The notes beneath the pieces were generated by a model that did no database searches, was not told where the DNA came from, and saw only the letters and a list, made by a program, of their open reading frames with translations. Shown here piece after piece: positions 51,001 through 61,563 of a stretch of 64,000 nt of DNA. Position 1 is the stretch's first letter, and every line of letters begins with the position of its first letter. The position numbers and the translations under genes are program-made. This DNA is from Athripsodes cinereus (lineage: Eukaryota; Arthropoda; Insecta; Trichoptera; Leptoceridae): NCBI GenBank assembly GCA_947579605.1, contig OX388305.1, positions 35,663,542 through 35,727,541 of the forward strand, read 5' to 3'.

Positions 51001-53497
51001 AAGTACATACATACATACATACAATAATCCTGAAAATAACATATATATATAACACATAATTCCTTCGTTTTCAAAATCCGTAAAATAATAAATCCTTGAG
51101 TACAAATATTGCCTTGTAGACAACAGACATCCTGAGAGTATCCTAACACCTAGATATAAATAATAAATTAATAATATTAAAAGAAAATCTTATCTTAGAC
51201 AGCTGGCAGCATCACGGATTTTAAATGCTAATTAAAAGTAATTTAGGATGATCTTTATATATTCCCAATTGTGGAAATATCACTAAAAAATAATGTACTA
51301 ACTACTACGAAGGTGGGTAAATAAATATTAAAATATATCGAATTCAAACACTGAGATTAATATGATTGAGTCCCACCTCTCCCAGGCTCAAAACTAAACT
51401 GCCCAGAGTAATATGTGTCCTCTCTTCAGACCCTGAAAATGTCGACCCAAAGCAACAAAAAAACTACATCCATCTCTTCCAGACACACACCGAAATATCT
51501 GTATCTGTCCCCTACATAGATAGTTGTGTTCAACAACCACTTGAGATTGCCTCATTCCCAAATTAATTACCTACTACAAATATACGATCTAGGTATATAA
51601 AAATAATATATATACCGTCTTGTATATATTCATTTCATGACAAGATGTAATAAAAGGTTTAAAGTAACGTGAGCACAACAGTATTTTTTTTGTAAAACAG
51701 TTTATATTTTTTTAATTTTTCAGGTTGGTAGATGATCTTGATCTAAACTGTTTCACATTTCCCAATTTTGGAAAGAATTTCATCAAATCTCAAAAATTAA
51801 GTCCAGACAGTTTCATTCAGATGGCCATGCAGTTTGCTTTTTATAGGTACCTAACATTTGTATTTTATTTTAACATACCATTATACACATCCACACAAGA
51901 AGAATGGTTGGTAAAACGTTGCGGGAGAGAGTGAAGAATGAGGATATCAGGAGAATATGCGGATACGAGAAAAGTGTTGTGGATAGAATGCGTATAAATA
52001 AGTTACGATGTTTTGGACATGTTGAGCGAATGCAAGATGAAAGAATGACGAAGAGGATGTATTTGTCTGAAAGAGGAGGTGTGAGGAAGCGCGGACGGCC
52101 AAGAACCACGTGGCTTGACCACGTGGGTCAAATCCTAAAGGACGGCCGCGTGTTGACTAAGAGAAATCGGCGAACGTATATGAGAAACTGGATGAATGTT
52201 GAGGAAGCGAAAGAAGTTTGTAAGGATAGATTTATATGGGGTTCCGTTCTCTCTGCCTACTCCTCCTGGGACACGTTGTGAGGGTATAGATAGATAGATA
52301 ATACACATCAATAAGGATTATTTAATTATATCTGACATTCAATTATTTCAGGTTACATAAAACTCCTGCTGCCCACTATGAATCAGCTGCAACGAGAAAA
52401 TATATTGGAGGTCGGACTGAAACAATAAGGTCATGTTCTGAGGAGTCAATCAATTTTGCTAAAACAATGTTGAATGAAAAATCATCACTGAATGAAAAGA
52501 TAAATGCTCTAAAAAGTGCTATACAGGCACACAAGGAATACTCTGTGCAGGTAATTTATTTTTATTGAATAATGCTTTTTTATAGCACCGTTAAAATTTG
52601 GATATTTCCTTTGACTAAAAAAATATAAGACAATGAAATCAATAAAGGGTTTTTAATAATAATTATTACAACATATAAATATGTCAATCATATTTTCAAC
52701 CACTCTAGATTAATCATCCCAATTGATACACTCATCCATAGTCAACCTATCTGAATAGGTATTAACTAGGTTGGTATATTGTATATGATACACATACATA
52801 TGTGAACTTCCTTAAGGAGTGCATGACACAGAGTTTCGACGCTTATGAATCGACTCAAGGCTTGGTTAAGAGTACTCTTTAAACCTAGGTAACATTCCCA
52901 ATCCCTCTAAGTCATGCTATCACATGATTTGAAATTTTTGAAAGTTGTATTAATATGTAATATACTAAATATCTTTTCACAGATAAGTTGTCTAAGTTGT
53001 TTTCTCCTGAGTATTATTATGGAGACATATTTTTTTATAAATTAATTGCATAATTACAGGCTGTAAATGGATTTGGAGTTGATCGACACCTATTAGGTCT
53101 CAAGTTAATAGCGATAGAAAATGGCATTCCACTACCTAAATTGTACTCAGACGCATCATTTGTCAAAAGCAGTTATATGAGAATTTCCTCAAGTCAAGTA
53201 AGACTTTTAATATTCAAGATTTAAGTAATTAATATTTTCTGAAATTTTAAATTAAATTTTATTTGTACCGATGTTTTGTTTTAGGTCGCTGCCAAGTGTG
53301 ACAGTTTCATGTGCTACGGTCCTTTAGTTACAGATGGTTACGCCACGTGTTACAATCCCAGGGAAGATACCATCAATTTCGCAACATCAGCATTTAAGCA
53401 TGCTGTTACAAACGTCAAAAAGTATCGTAGTGCTTTGGAAAATTCTTTAATCGACATGCAAAATGTTCTCATGCAAGGAACTAAATCTAAACTATAA
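39038..53497 (+). CDS. CRAT: Carnitine O-acetyltransferase (CRAT)
   Basis: Transfers acetyl groups between CoA and carnitine, buffering acetyl-CoA in mitochondria and peroxisomes. Exons: 39038-39091, 39295-39537, 39805-40016, 40313-40463, 40557-40731, 40918-41102, 41190-41290, 42620-42742, 51724-51846, 52352-52550, 53060-53197, 53285-53497; all phases agree and give 638 residues if the first ATG is used. Later in-frame ATGs at 39056 and 39065 are possible. Seen: LPRLPVPSLDHTMEKY, ENWLSDWWL, NPGLVFPF, GTCRIPGVDRDSL, IHGGGSMKNSGNRWFDKTIQ, and GLTYEHSPAEG, where the His is the family's catalytic base (nt ~41228-41260). Conserved C-terminal parts include GFGVDRHLLGL, SSQVAAKCDSF and GPLVTDGYATCYNP. 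It ends in SKL, a canonical PTS1. The intron after exon 8 is nearly 9 kb because of an LTR element. Confidence 0.96.
39548..39700 (-). mobile_element. LINE 3' end with AGT tail, family G
   Basis: On the minus strand: TTCAGTGATAAGGTTTGTCA, TTGTTGGCACAGA, GGGATATGCCAT and an (AGT)n tail, matching 60030-60178. Located in CRAT intron 2. Confidence 0.7.
41401..41889. mobile_element. hAT-type MITE with GCGGAT/ATCCGC arrays
   Basis: 489 bp starting CAGGGATGTTGCG and ending CGCAACATCCCTG, inverted termini. Exact 8-bp target duplication CTCCAAAC at 41393-41400 and 41890-41897. Both subterminal regions are packed with ATCCGC/GCGGAT hexamers. No transposase. It lies in CRAT intron 7. Confidence 0.92.
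43138..45691 (-). repeat. 3' LTR (minus-strand element), 2,554 bp
   Basis: Starts TGTGATGATCC and ends TTCATGACA on the plus strand. Every point compared matches the other LTR at an offset of exactly 5,951 bases. It contains a 66-codon frame duplicated in both LTRs, not coding-like. Confidence 0.95.
45692..45701 (-). other. Polypurine tract of the LTR element
   Basis: Minus-strand AAAGGGGGGA directly before the 3' LTR, the expected place for the plus-strand primer. Confidence 0.8.
46171..46380 (-). mobile_element. Family G LINE 3' region inside the LTR element
   Basis: Minus strand: GATTCAGCGATGAGGTTTG, GAGAGGACGATTTGCGTAT and GATATGAGACATCTGG, then AGTAGTAC, similar to 60030-60178. It gives a 98-codon minus frame that is not a gene of its own. 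Confidence 0.6.
46480..46665 (-). mobile_element. Family A LINE fragment inside the LTR element
   Basis: Minus strand: WLDHVDQILMDGCVLTRRKR and GGNEGCRPEWRD, a decayed family A tail. It was either captured by the element or inserted into an ancestor copy. Confidence 0.65.
49071..49086 (-). other. Primer-binding-site candidate of the LTR element
   Basis: Minus-strand TGGTGCCTTGGACCAG, two bases after the 5' LTR. TGG at its start would pair with a tRNA CCA end. The tRNA is not identified. Confidence 0.65.
49089..51642 (-). repeat. 5' LTR (minus-strand element), 2,554 bp
   Basis: Same length and termini as the copy at 43138-45691. Promoter copy of the element when read on the minus strand. Confidence 0.95.
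51892..52300 (+). mobile_element. LINE end, family A, with target duplication
   Basis: Frame of about 125 codons: [67 protein letters not shown], then a GATA tetranucleotide tail. Direct repeat ATACACATC at 51883-51891 and 52301-52309. It sits in CRAT intron 9. Confidence 0.9.
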
Positions 53498-53889
53498 AGA
53501 AATATTGATATATCGTACTCATTCATTGTGCCTTTACTTTATGATATATTATTTTTCATATAACATTGATAATATTTTATTTTTTAATGTTAGATATTTA
53601 GGTCATGTTTTACATCAGCTGTATCTGTGAAAATATAAGTCGTATGAATGTTGTTAAATCATGAAGATCTTTTACTCATGATTAATAAGACCCATGAAGA
53701 ATAAATATATTAGATATAGGATTTTATGTAACAGTGTAATAACTATCATCAAGAAGTTCTACTATGGAGGTCAAATACATGATGCCGGAAATGTCATGGG
53801 AAAGGTGTCGGGAGTCATAAGGGATTGTACTTATTGTAGTAAACAACAATCTAAGTAATTAAACACTGCTATTATTGATGATAGAGAGG
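53498..53889 (+). other. CRAT 3' untranslated region
   Basis: AT-rich. AATAAA-type signal near 53700 (GAATAAATATATT). No other gene seen. Confidence 0.55.
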
Positions 53890-54660
53890 CTTAATTCAGC
53901 GACGACCGATGGGATGTGTGTGATCATGTGAATGAGTTTTTAGAGGTCGTGGTGGGTGAGATCTGGAGGGCAATACTCTCCTGCTAATGCATTCTTTTCT
54001 CCGCGATACATTGGATTGGTCTCAACGAGTTTGTATTTACTACTCCATCCATTTTCTGCTAGTCTCTTTGGTTCCACGTATGTGCCACAGTCTATGTCCT
54101 TCCTCACTTGATCCACATCTGTCAGCCTCTACCATTTCTGCCCTTTGCTCTTGCTTTCTGTGATGGTGAAGAGCAGGCCTGGGTACCTGTGGTCAATCCA
54201 GTTAGCTCGTTGTTGGCTGATCTTTTTAAGGAGTTGACTACTTTCACCTACCCTAATCAACACCTCTTCGTTTTTGAAATGTTCTAACCAATACATCATC
54301 AGCATGTGTCCGTAGCACTACATCTCGAAAGTCACAAACTATCTGTTTTCACTCTCGCTGATGGTCCATATCTATATAACGTTTATGTCAAAGTTTGGGG
54401 ATCCAATATTGAAGATTTATTGTTTAAAGCAATTATTGTCTGGTTTGCCCTACTTACAATTTCAGATTTGGAGCGTCCATCCTGATTTATTCTACTGTTT
54501 AAGTAAACAAATTCTCTCACCTGATTGATACTCACTCCTTTTATGGAAGTGTTCACAGTTGGGCTACAGGATCAGATTGCTTCGATACTTTTGAAGCTGT
54601 GTGCCTCCAGTCTGTCTCTCACTCGTATATTCAACTTGTGTATTCTAGACGGAAATTTTC
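53890..54660 (-). pseudogene. Decayed LINE reverse transcriptase, family F
   Basis: Minus-strand frames interrupted by several stops. Recognisable pieces: EFVYLNSRINQDGRSKSEI (54430-54510), then TTFRDVV-like text, NWIDHRYPGLLFTI and DVDQVRKDIDCGTYVEPKRL (54050-54210). This order is that of the C-terminal part of an insect non-LTR polyprotein. Confidence 0.7.
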
Positions 54661-56252
54661 CTGGTGGTAATAGGTAACTATACACCAATTTCTTAAGGCG
54701 TGTTTCTAACCAATGCATCAGATAGCAGTCTCAATCATAAATCATTACAATTTATTACTGGTAAGTGTAATGTCATTTGTTGTATAATTTTGTGTAGTAC
54801 CTTTTTACAAAAAAAACTGTGATTTCGTGGTCTTCCGATAGTGCAAATAAGACTCTCTAGTTTTCAACATATTACAGAGTAAATGTTAAATTTTAAGTAT
54901 TCTAGTATTTTAATTATGAGACTGACATTTTTATTATCCTCAGTTATGTTTACTTCAAATAAAATTTGTGTACGCAACTTTATCTATTCATTTTTAATAT
55001 TTCCGTTGAGACTGAGCTCTGTAAAACTGTAGTACACATTTTTATGTTGATATTACTTTTTTGAATAGTGCATTTAAATATGTTTAAGACTGAAATTATT
55101 TTTCTTGCTTGTTTACAGAAAGGTGCATTTTATAAGGCCATTAAATTGATTATTATGTATAATATAGAATTCAGATTGTTTCATTTTGGATGATCATCCA
55201 GAGTGCCAGGGTCAAAGCTGTTCATCGAGAGTGAACACTTCCTATTCACACTTAATCATGCGCTTTTGCTGGCATACTGTCTGTATATTGACATATCTTC
55301 ATAAAAAAATTATAGTATTACCAAAAAGTTGAAACAAATTAATAAAAGTTTCAAGTACACAACAGCATGTTAATTTTGTTCATGATTCTGTCACTCAATA
55401 CTAATTTGTAAAGAATAAGACATAATAGAAAAAACTTGTTTATGGTATTTTTAGTAAAAGGCCTTACATCAAAATTATGTTGGGTGGTAATAGCTTTTTT
55501 CTGTCATCGCTAGTGATTACTATTGATGAAACACTTTCACACCTTTTAAATTTGGATGATCATCCAGAGTGATCACTGATAGTGAACAAGTCTGAATGCC
55601 CCTTAAAGGTCACATGTTAATAAATTCTCTGTGTACATAATAAATCTTTATGAATAATAAATTTTTAATTAACGTAATATTAATAAATCAAATGTTTTTG
55701 TGTTAACACTTTGGAAATTCATTATAATTAAAATGATGTCACATAAATAATATGTTATTCATATGTAAAGGAAAAAAAATATTCACAAATTAGAAATATT
55801 GACCCTGATTTAGTGTACTGTGAGGACAATTCATTAATTAAAAATGTAGACTGCTTTCATCTGATCTTAGTGATAACTTCTTCAATATACTAGTAGAACT
55901 TACATGTAAGTCAATGAGCATAAAGCATTTAAATTTAATTTTGGTGTAGGATTATTTTGAATATTTTCTGGTGGTGGGAACACATGTATAACATATTATG
56001 TAATCAAATAAATATTTTAAGTTAACAACCTATTTTGTTTTAATTTTACAAGAAATCTAGTGTGTTCCTTCAATATTACTTTATTTGTATCAACACAGAC
56101 TACAGTTTAGGTTTACACATTAGTGAAACAGTTCAATAGACAACAAACACAAGTCTAGAATGTATTTTATATAAGTTTTGAATAATCAAACAAGAAGTAG
56201 CCAAAAAGAAGTAAAATAAATGATTTTGTTAAAAAAGTTTCATAAAGTTCTG

Positions 56253-56363
56253 TCAATATAAGTAAGCATGAAATGTTAGGGAAATAAAATAATAAGCTAT
56301 TTACTTTACTACTACATCATAGCTTGTTTTATTTCTTTGACATATCATGCTTACTTATATTGA
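56253..56363 (+). ncRNA. Candidate RNA hairpin (miRNA-like or foldback element)
   Basis: Arms 56253-56299 and 56320-56363 around a 20-base loop. The basal 19 bases (TCAATATAAGTAAGCATGA) are perfectly inverted. Further in, three arm differences are transitions that stay paired as G-U when transcribed from the plus strand. The size resembles a pre-miRNA, but a small MITE is equally possible. Confidence 0.4.
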
Positions 56364-57161
56364 AATAATTTTAATGAGATTGATTTAACATAGATCTAAA
56401 ATAAAATAAGAAATATTGAAAAGAAAATGAATGATGCCTTGATAGGATAATAAGAATGTTAACAGGTGAGAAAATAATAGGTTATCAGTGCAAAAAATGA
56501 TATCAAATTCAATTTATACATGTCAAATGCATAAAAATGGCATCTTGTAATATTTTACAATCTTTCCAACGGGTTCAACAATGTCAGTATACATTAGAAA
56601 AAAACTAGCCAGTAGAGTTATTTACCAGATTACCTTGCCTGTGGATGCAAATCATTGATGAGTGATATAAATAATTGCTTTTTGCATTTTGTTTGTGAAA
56701 TAACACTGATTGTCTATGAATGAATGAGTGCTAGCAGGTTTGTAAAGTTTATTACCTTACTTATAAAATTGTGGAGGACACAAATATCATTTATTTCTCT
56801 AAGATGTTGTAGGCTGAGTAGTTTAAGTTCTTCCATAAGAGCAGAATAGTTAATGTCTTCAATTTGTATTCCTTTCTTGACGTTTATCAGCCTCAAAAAT
56901 TATTCATTTGGTTTCTGTGGACTTGGTTGTATTTTAAGCAATAAACTGCACTAGAGTCAGAATGAGTTCGTCGGTAGCCTGGAGTCTTGGCTTCATGCAC
57001 ATGAGGTGCGTGGTTCTGTACCAGGTGCCGACAAACTCCCCTTTCACGATACAAGCTTTTAGCTTACTGGCAAAGGTGCATAAGGTTGTATTTGGGTTCA
57101 TAGCAAAAACCCAGATACATCTTTTTTAAAAAATAATATTTTTAAGTATAAAATGGGATAT

Positions 57162-57167
57162 TTTATT
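57162..57167 (-). terminator. Candidate polyadenylation signal of ARPC5
   Basis: TTTATT on the plus strand (AATAAA on the coding strand), about 60 bases past the ARPC5 stop. Confidence 0.6.
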
Positions 57168-57225
57168 ATATAATAGTATTTTAAAATTGAAGCTTAACAT
57201 GCGAAATATATTAAAAATTAAATGT

Positions 57226-58672
57226 CTAAATTCTACGTGTGTCAGATATGACCCGAACAATGGAGCCAGCTCCACCAACTTGATAGGCCTTCTCGTGCCA
57301 CAGTAACAAATGCCCGCTGGAACCTTCTGAAGGACATTCAAAGCCTCGGTAAAGGTATTTCATCAGGATGTCGATGAGGTCTTTATCAAGAGTGCTGACT
57401 GCTTCTTCTATTTGGCCAGATCTAATTGCAAGTAAAACTTTAATAGTGAGTCTTAAAGCATTGTCCTGGAATTTATGATGAAAAATAATTAGTACATGTT
57501 CATTGAATATTGATAGAATGTTCATTCACTTAAAGTATTTTAATTCCAAAGAATTGCACAGTTATACCTTGACTTGTTGATTCTTAGAACCAAGTGGTGC
57601 ATTTTGAAGAACAATTTTCAAGGCATCAATCTGCTTTCCTGTGTTTTGAAGTTAAGGAATATAATATTATGATCACACATAATTACATGAGAAAGATTAT
57701 AAAAAGCATTCTATTAAATTTTTTTAAAGATTTAATTTTTATTAAATTTTGCATATAGGTATATAATTTTTTTAATGATTACTTCTAAATTAGTGGACGA
57801 CCTGTAAAGATAGAATACCTAATTATTTTTTAATATGGCGATGAATCCTATTCCGATATTTTTGAGATAAGATGAATATCAGAATTCAAGTTATGAATTT
57901 TTGATTAATACTATACTTATAACTTCACACCGTGTCCCAAGTGGGGTAGGCAGAGAGAACGGAACGCCAAACAGATCTATCTTTACACACTTCCTTTGCT
58001 TCCCCTACATTCATACACGCACGTCGTTTCCCCTACTCAACACACAGCCATCCTTGAGAATTTCATCCACATGATCAAGCCACGTGGTTCTCGGACGCCC
58101 ACGGTTCCTCACACCCTTTCTTTCAGACAAGTACTTTGATTTATATTTACGTGATTAATTAGGTTTTTACATGAGAAATTATGGTACGTCTAATTTTCAT
58201 TGATTATATGGGCGCAAAATTATTTTTTTTGGCGTTTTTTGTAGTATAAAATGACACCAGACCTATGTAACTTAACCTTACCTACAATCAGTAGAATATA
58301 ATATTATCAATAAATCTTCTTCAGGACAAAATAGCACTAGCCCAACCCTAATCTAACACACTAATCAATCAAATGTAAAAAATATGTACACTTATGATAT
58401 ATTGAACACATACAATAAATGCAATTAATTAATTTTGCGTTTAAAAAGACTACCGGTTTATAATTCTCGAGGTGGAATACTACATAAAAATAACAAATGT
58501 TTATGTCCGTTTAAGTCACTTTAAAAGGATATTGGTTAAGAAGTTGAGTGATTTCATTCTCGTCCGGTCCACCGGGCCCACCCTGATCAGCATCATCTTC
58601 TTTGAAGTTGTCTTCGTTAAATTGATCAACGTCTATCTTCCTGAACTCTGTGCTGGATGTATTTTTAGACAT
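57226..58672 (-). CDS. ARPC5: Actin-related protein 2/3 complex subunit 5 (ARPC5, p16)
   Basis: Smallest subunit of the Arp2/3 complex, which nucleates branched actin filaments at the cell cortex. Exons (minus): 58672-58533, 57640-57568, 57465-57226; the product is 150 residues against about 151 for the family. Seen: MSKNTSSTEFRKIDVDQFNE start, acidic and Gly/Pro linker, ENEITQLLN|Q, GKQIDALKIVLQNAPLGSKN, VLLAIRSGQIEEAVSTLD, LIDILMKYLYRGFE, and the C-terminal SSGHLLLWHEKA and GGAGSIVRV. The junction after LLN is an AT-AC intron with U12 signals; the second intron (57567-57466) is GT-AG. Intron 1 carries a LINE end. Confidence 0.95.
57641..58532 (-). other. U12-type AT-AC intron of ARPC5
   Basis: The intron starts ATATCCTTTT at 58532 and ends AC at 57641. 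TTCCTTAAC (57659-57651), the U12 branch-site consensus, lies 10-12 bases before the end. No GT donor near this position gives the family's protein sequence, whereas AT-AC splicing yields ...LLNQGKQ... exactly in phase. Confidence 0.92.
57910..58140 (-). mobile_element. LINE end, family A, inside the U12 intron
   Basis: Minus-strand pieces RNRGRPRTTWLDHV, GCVLSRGN and KEVCKDR-like text, with stops. The usual tail is not evident. Confidence 0.75.
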
Positions 58673-59909
58673 TATATGGAGAAATTGTTTTTCTTTTTAT
58701 ATTATTTTAACGTTTACTGCCGCTTATAAATATTAGGCGTCAACACGAACAAAGTACTACAATATTATCTTTTTAAATTGACACTTCACTTCCCGTATTA
58801 CTAACTTTGTTATTCTTTGACAAGTAGAGGCAGTGTTGCCAGCCTAAGTATATTTATTATTCTATAGTATTGCCTACTGGAATTTTGAATTCAATGTATT
58901 CTTTTATTTTTGAGACGATTTTAAAGGACATACACTCGTTTACGAGTGATCAGGGAAATTGAGACGTTCAAAAAAGTACCTATATATTTTTTTTTAATTT
59001 CGTAATTTTTATGGCGGCCATTTTTCTATCGTGCCGTGCCGTGGGTGGGCCCGTGGGTGATTTCTAATGAAAATAGATCTTTGTGGAAAAATATTGTATC
59101 TCTTTTATTTAGGTATGAACATATCGACATAATTTAAAAAATTATAACATATTTTTTTCTATTGTAAAATAAATTCTTGATCATCGCGGATATACCTATA
59201 TCGAAAAATTCACTAAATTTTGCTTCAAAGTTACAATTCGAAAACTGCAAATTTCTCATTTTCGCATCATTATTTCAAATCGAGGACAACAAAGATCACC
59301 ATTAATATAAAACTTCATTGTTTACAAAGATATTTTATGCCACTTTTCTCAGAAACAATGCAGAAGAATTTGAGAAAAACCTTATTTTTCTGCAACTAAT
59401 CAATCTTTGTACTTGGTTGAAAAATTGCAATTTTTGAAGACAAATATCTGTAAAGGGATTTTTTTTATAGATATGAAACCTAGAACGACTTGTATACAAC
59501 AGTGAGATAATTTTTTTAGCGTTGACATTCCGGTTGCCGAAAGTGGGTGGAGTTTCGAAAATTTCTTGAGCTGTATTGCTGTAGCTTGAGAATCAAACTA
59601 TTTTTAAAGTTTTTGACTACGATGACATATTTTTAGAGCTTTCTATCTTATTTATACTTTTTTATTGTTAAAATAATATTATGTGAAGGAATTGTTTCAA
59701 AAAGTAGATTTAGGACATTTAATATACCTAGTAAAAAATATATTTATCAGAAGTACATCAAGGCTAAACGTCATTTTTATTATTTTTACGTAGATAATGA
59801 AAAACTAACCTACAGTGATATCACTAACAAATAAATGAATAAGATAATATTAACATCTTTACTTTTGAATATTTACTAGAGGTAATAATGATTATTATAA
59901 AGTAAGAGT
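58673..59909. other. Region upstream of ARPC5
   Basis: AT-rich, presumably containing the ARPC5 promoter. I see no coding region. Confidence 0.45.
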
Positions 59910-60178
59910 GGACTGGAGTCCGGAGGGTGGAAGAGTTGTTCTGGCTAGCACAAGACAGAGAAGCCTACGCCAGGGTGGTAGTTGACGTCGGGAGGACCTG
60001 ACATGGCATTTTAAGAAGAAGACTGAGTATTGATTCCATCACTGATGAGATTTGTCATTCTTTTTGTTGACACAGAGAGAACGATTTGCATTTTGATTAC
60101 GTTTAGATGGTTCGCTGGTTATCCAGCTTGTCGGATATGCCATGATGATGGTTTAGCAGTAGTAGTAGCAGTTGTATT
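59910..60178 (+). mobile_element. LINE 3' end with AGT tail, family G (reference copy)
   Basis: Starts with a peptide typical of LINE C-termini (VEELFWLAQDREAYARVVVD), then a stop and an untranslated part ending GGATATGCCATGATG and (AGT)n. The untranslated part recurs at 30985, 39548 and 46171. Confidence 0.65.
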
Positions 60179-61480
60179 TAAATATGCAGGCAACAAATTG
60201 TTATACTTCTGAAAAAAGGTGCCAAGGGTGAAGCCACTCAAAAGTTGAGGCAAGTATAAAAGAAACAATTGTATGTAAATGATGAATAATCAAAATATTA
60301 TATACCTACCTATACATAAATATCCTATGTACCAACCTTTAAAACAGAGACAGAATTTTCAACAATAAATTACTCCTTCAAATGCTCTATGATAGTATGA
60401 TTTCTAAATGATTTATTTTTAGTCTCAGATTTTTAGACATTAAACATGAATTGATTTTGTATTTTTAGGGATAATTTTCTAAATTTATTTACTTCTCCAG
60501 GTCTCATATGATCTACTTCTTTACATCTGCTGGTCTCCTAAGCTAGTCCTCAATTTTCCCCATCGGTATCAGTTGGAGCAAACTATAACAACAAACTATT
60601 TCAACATGAAAATGAATACTAATTAGAGAGTAGGTAGTTCCGTGCCGTTCATAGAAGGTTATTATTTGCAGTAGGTATTGACAAAAAATTATATTTTATA
60701 AAATACCTCTACTTCTATATAGGCAGGGGGCATACAACGACGTTTCGATGAAATATCATTCAACATCTTCAGGTGGCTTAATATATTTTAAAATGCCTGA
60801 AGAAGGCTTTCTTCTAGCACCCACCCCCAAGCTCATGCTTACCATAGCAGCCCTGAAGCATCTAACGAATTCCCAGAGCCTAAGAGCGCCGGGAGGTCCC
60901 GCAGATCCAAACAGAAGAGCCCTATAGATAAGGAGTTTCTATAGAGAGAAATTCCCGGCGAGCATATTATAATACTAACAAATTACAAACTAATGATGAA
61001 AATAATGCAATAACAAGAAAAATACGTATTATAAGGAAAATCAAATACATGAGCTAATGTCAGTTGGAAGAGATCGCGCCTTTGCAATAAACTCACCCTC
61101 TGTATATTTATTGTATCTAACTTGAATGTTTACCTTTAATTGTTTGTAATTAATGTACAGAAAAGAATAAATAAATAAATAAATACTCATATGTTACGTA
61201 GGCAGATTGATAAAAAAGGTGGTTGACCGGGGAGATAGATAGTCCGGAAGGTAATTTGATGTGATTGGAGATTGTCTCATAGTGGAATGTGTTATAATAT
61301 TACATATGGGTACTTATGTTATTATGTTACACTATATAGTGATATAGATCCATAACATTTAGTTGTTTCTTACTTTCAGTGGGTACATTCATACTAAATA
61401 TAATATAAGGTACATATTAATATATTTATCTGCAGTGGTCTCATGAAAGTATCAACCACTCTCTTCTCGGGTGGTTCTGT
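60179..61480. other. Intergenic region upstream of the cuticle-type gene
   Basis: Holds a GTTTCGATGAAATATCATTC...CATCTTCAGG motif at about 60740-60773, a GC-richer stretch to 60960 of unknown origin, and an AAAT tetranucleotide tail near 61165-61185. No gene seen. Confidence 0.45.
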
Positions 61481-61483
61481 AGC

Positions 61484-61519
61484 TATATAAAGAGATTGCT
61501 TTATTCGTTGACCATCAGT
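61484..61519 (+). promoter_or_regulatory. TATA box and arthropod initiator of the cuticle-type gene
   Basis: TATATAAAG at 61484-61492 and a TCAGT initiator at 61515-61519, about 31 bases apart, the canonical core-promoter spacing. The start codon follows at 61564. Confidence 0.8.
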
Positions 61520-61563
61520 TTCGTAACATTATAAATTGACTTCATATTATCATCACTATTACA

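Larger units (their letters stand above)
43138..51642 (-). mobile_element. Non-coding LTR retrotransposon (LARD-like), complete
   Basis: 8,505 bp: LTR, 3,397-bp internal region, LTR. Target duplication AGAT at 43134-43137 and 51643-51646. LTR termini are TG...CA. A polypurine tract and a tRNA-primer-like site place the element on the minus strand. The internal region (45692-49088) has no gag, protease, RT or integrase frame, so it must depend on a partner element. It splits CRAT intron 8 without touching exons. The LTRs look identical wherever I compared them, so the insertion is probably young. Confidence 0.92.
54661..57225. other. Intergenic tract between CRAT and ARPC5
   Basis: AT-rich and gene-free as far as I can see. 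The palindromic word GGATGATCATCCAGAGTG occurs twice (near 55189 and 55554) in diverged repeat units about 365 bp apart. It also holds the hairpin at 56253-56363 and, near 56960-57115, a possible degenerate tRNA-like SINE (GGTAGCCTGGAGTC..GTGGTTCTGTACC). Confidence 0.45.

Noticed and set aside
43138..51642. Simple segmental duplication of 2.55 kb
   Set aside because: The AGAT target duplication, TG...CA termini, PBS and PPT together favour an LTR element.
58472..58729. 85-codon plus-strand frame
   Set aside because: Antisense shadow of ARPC5 exon 1.
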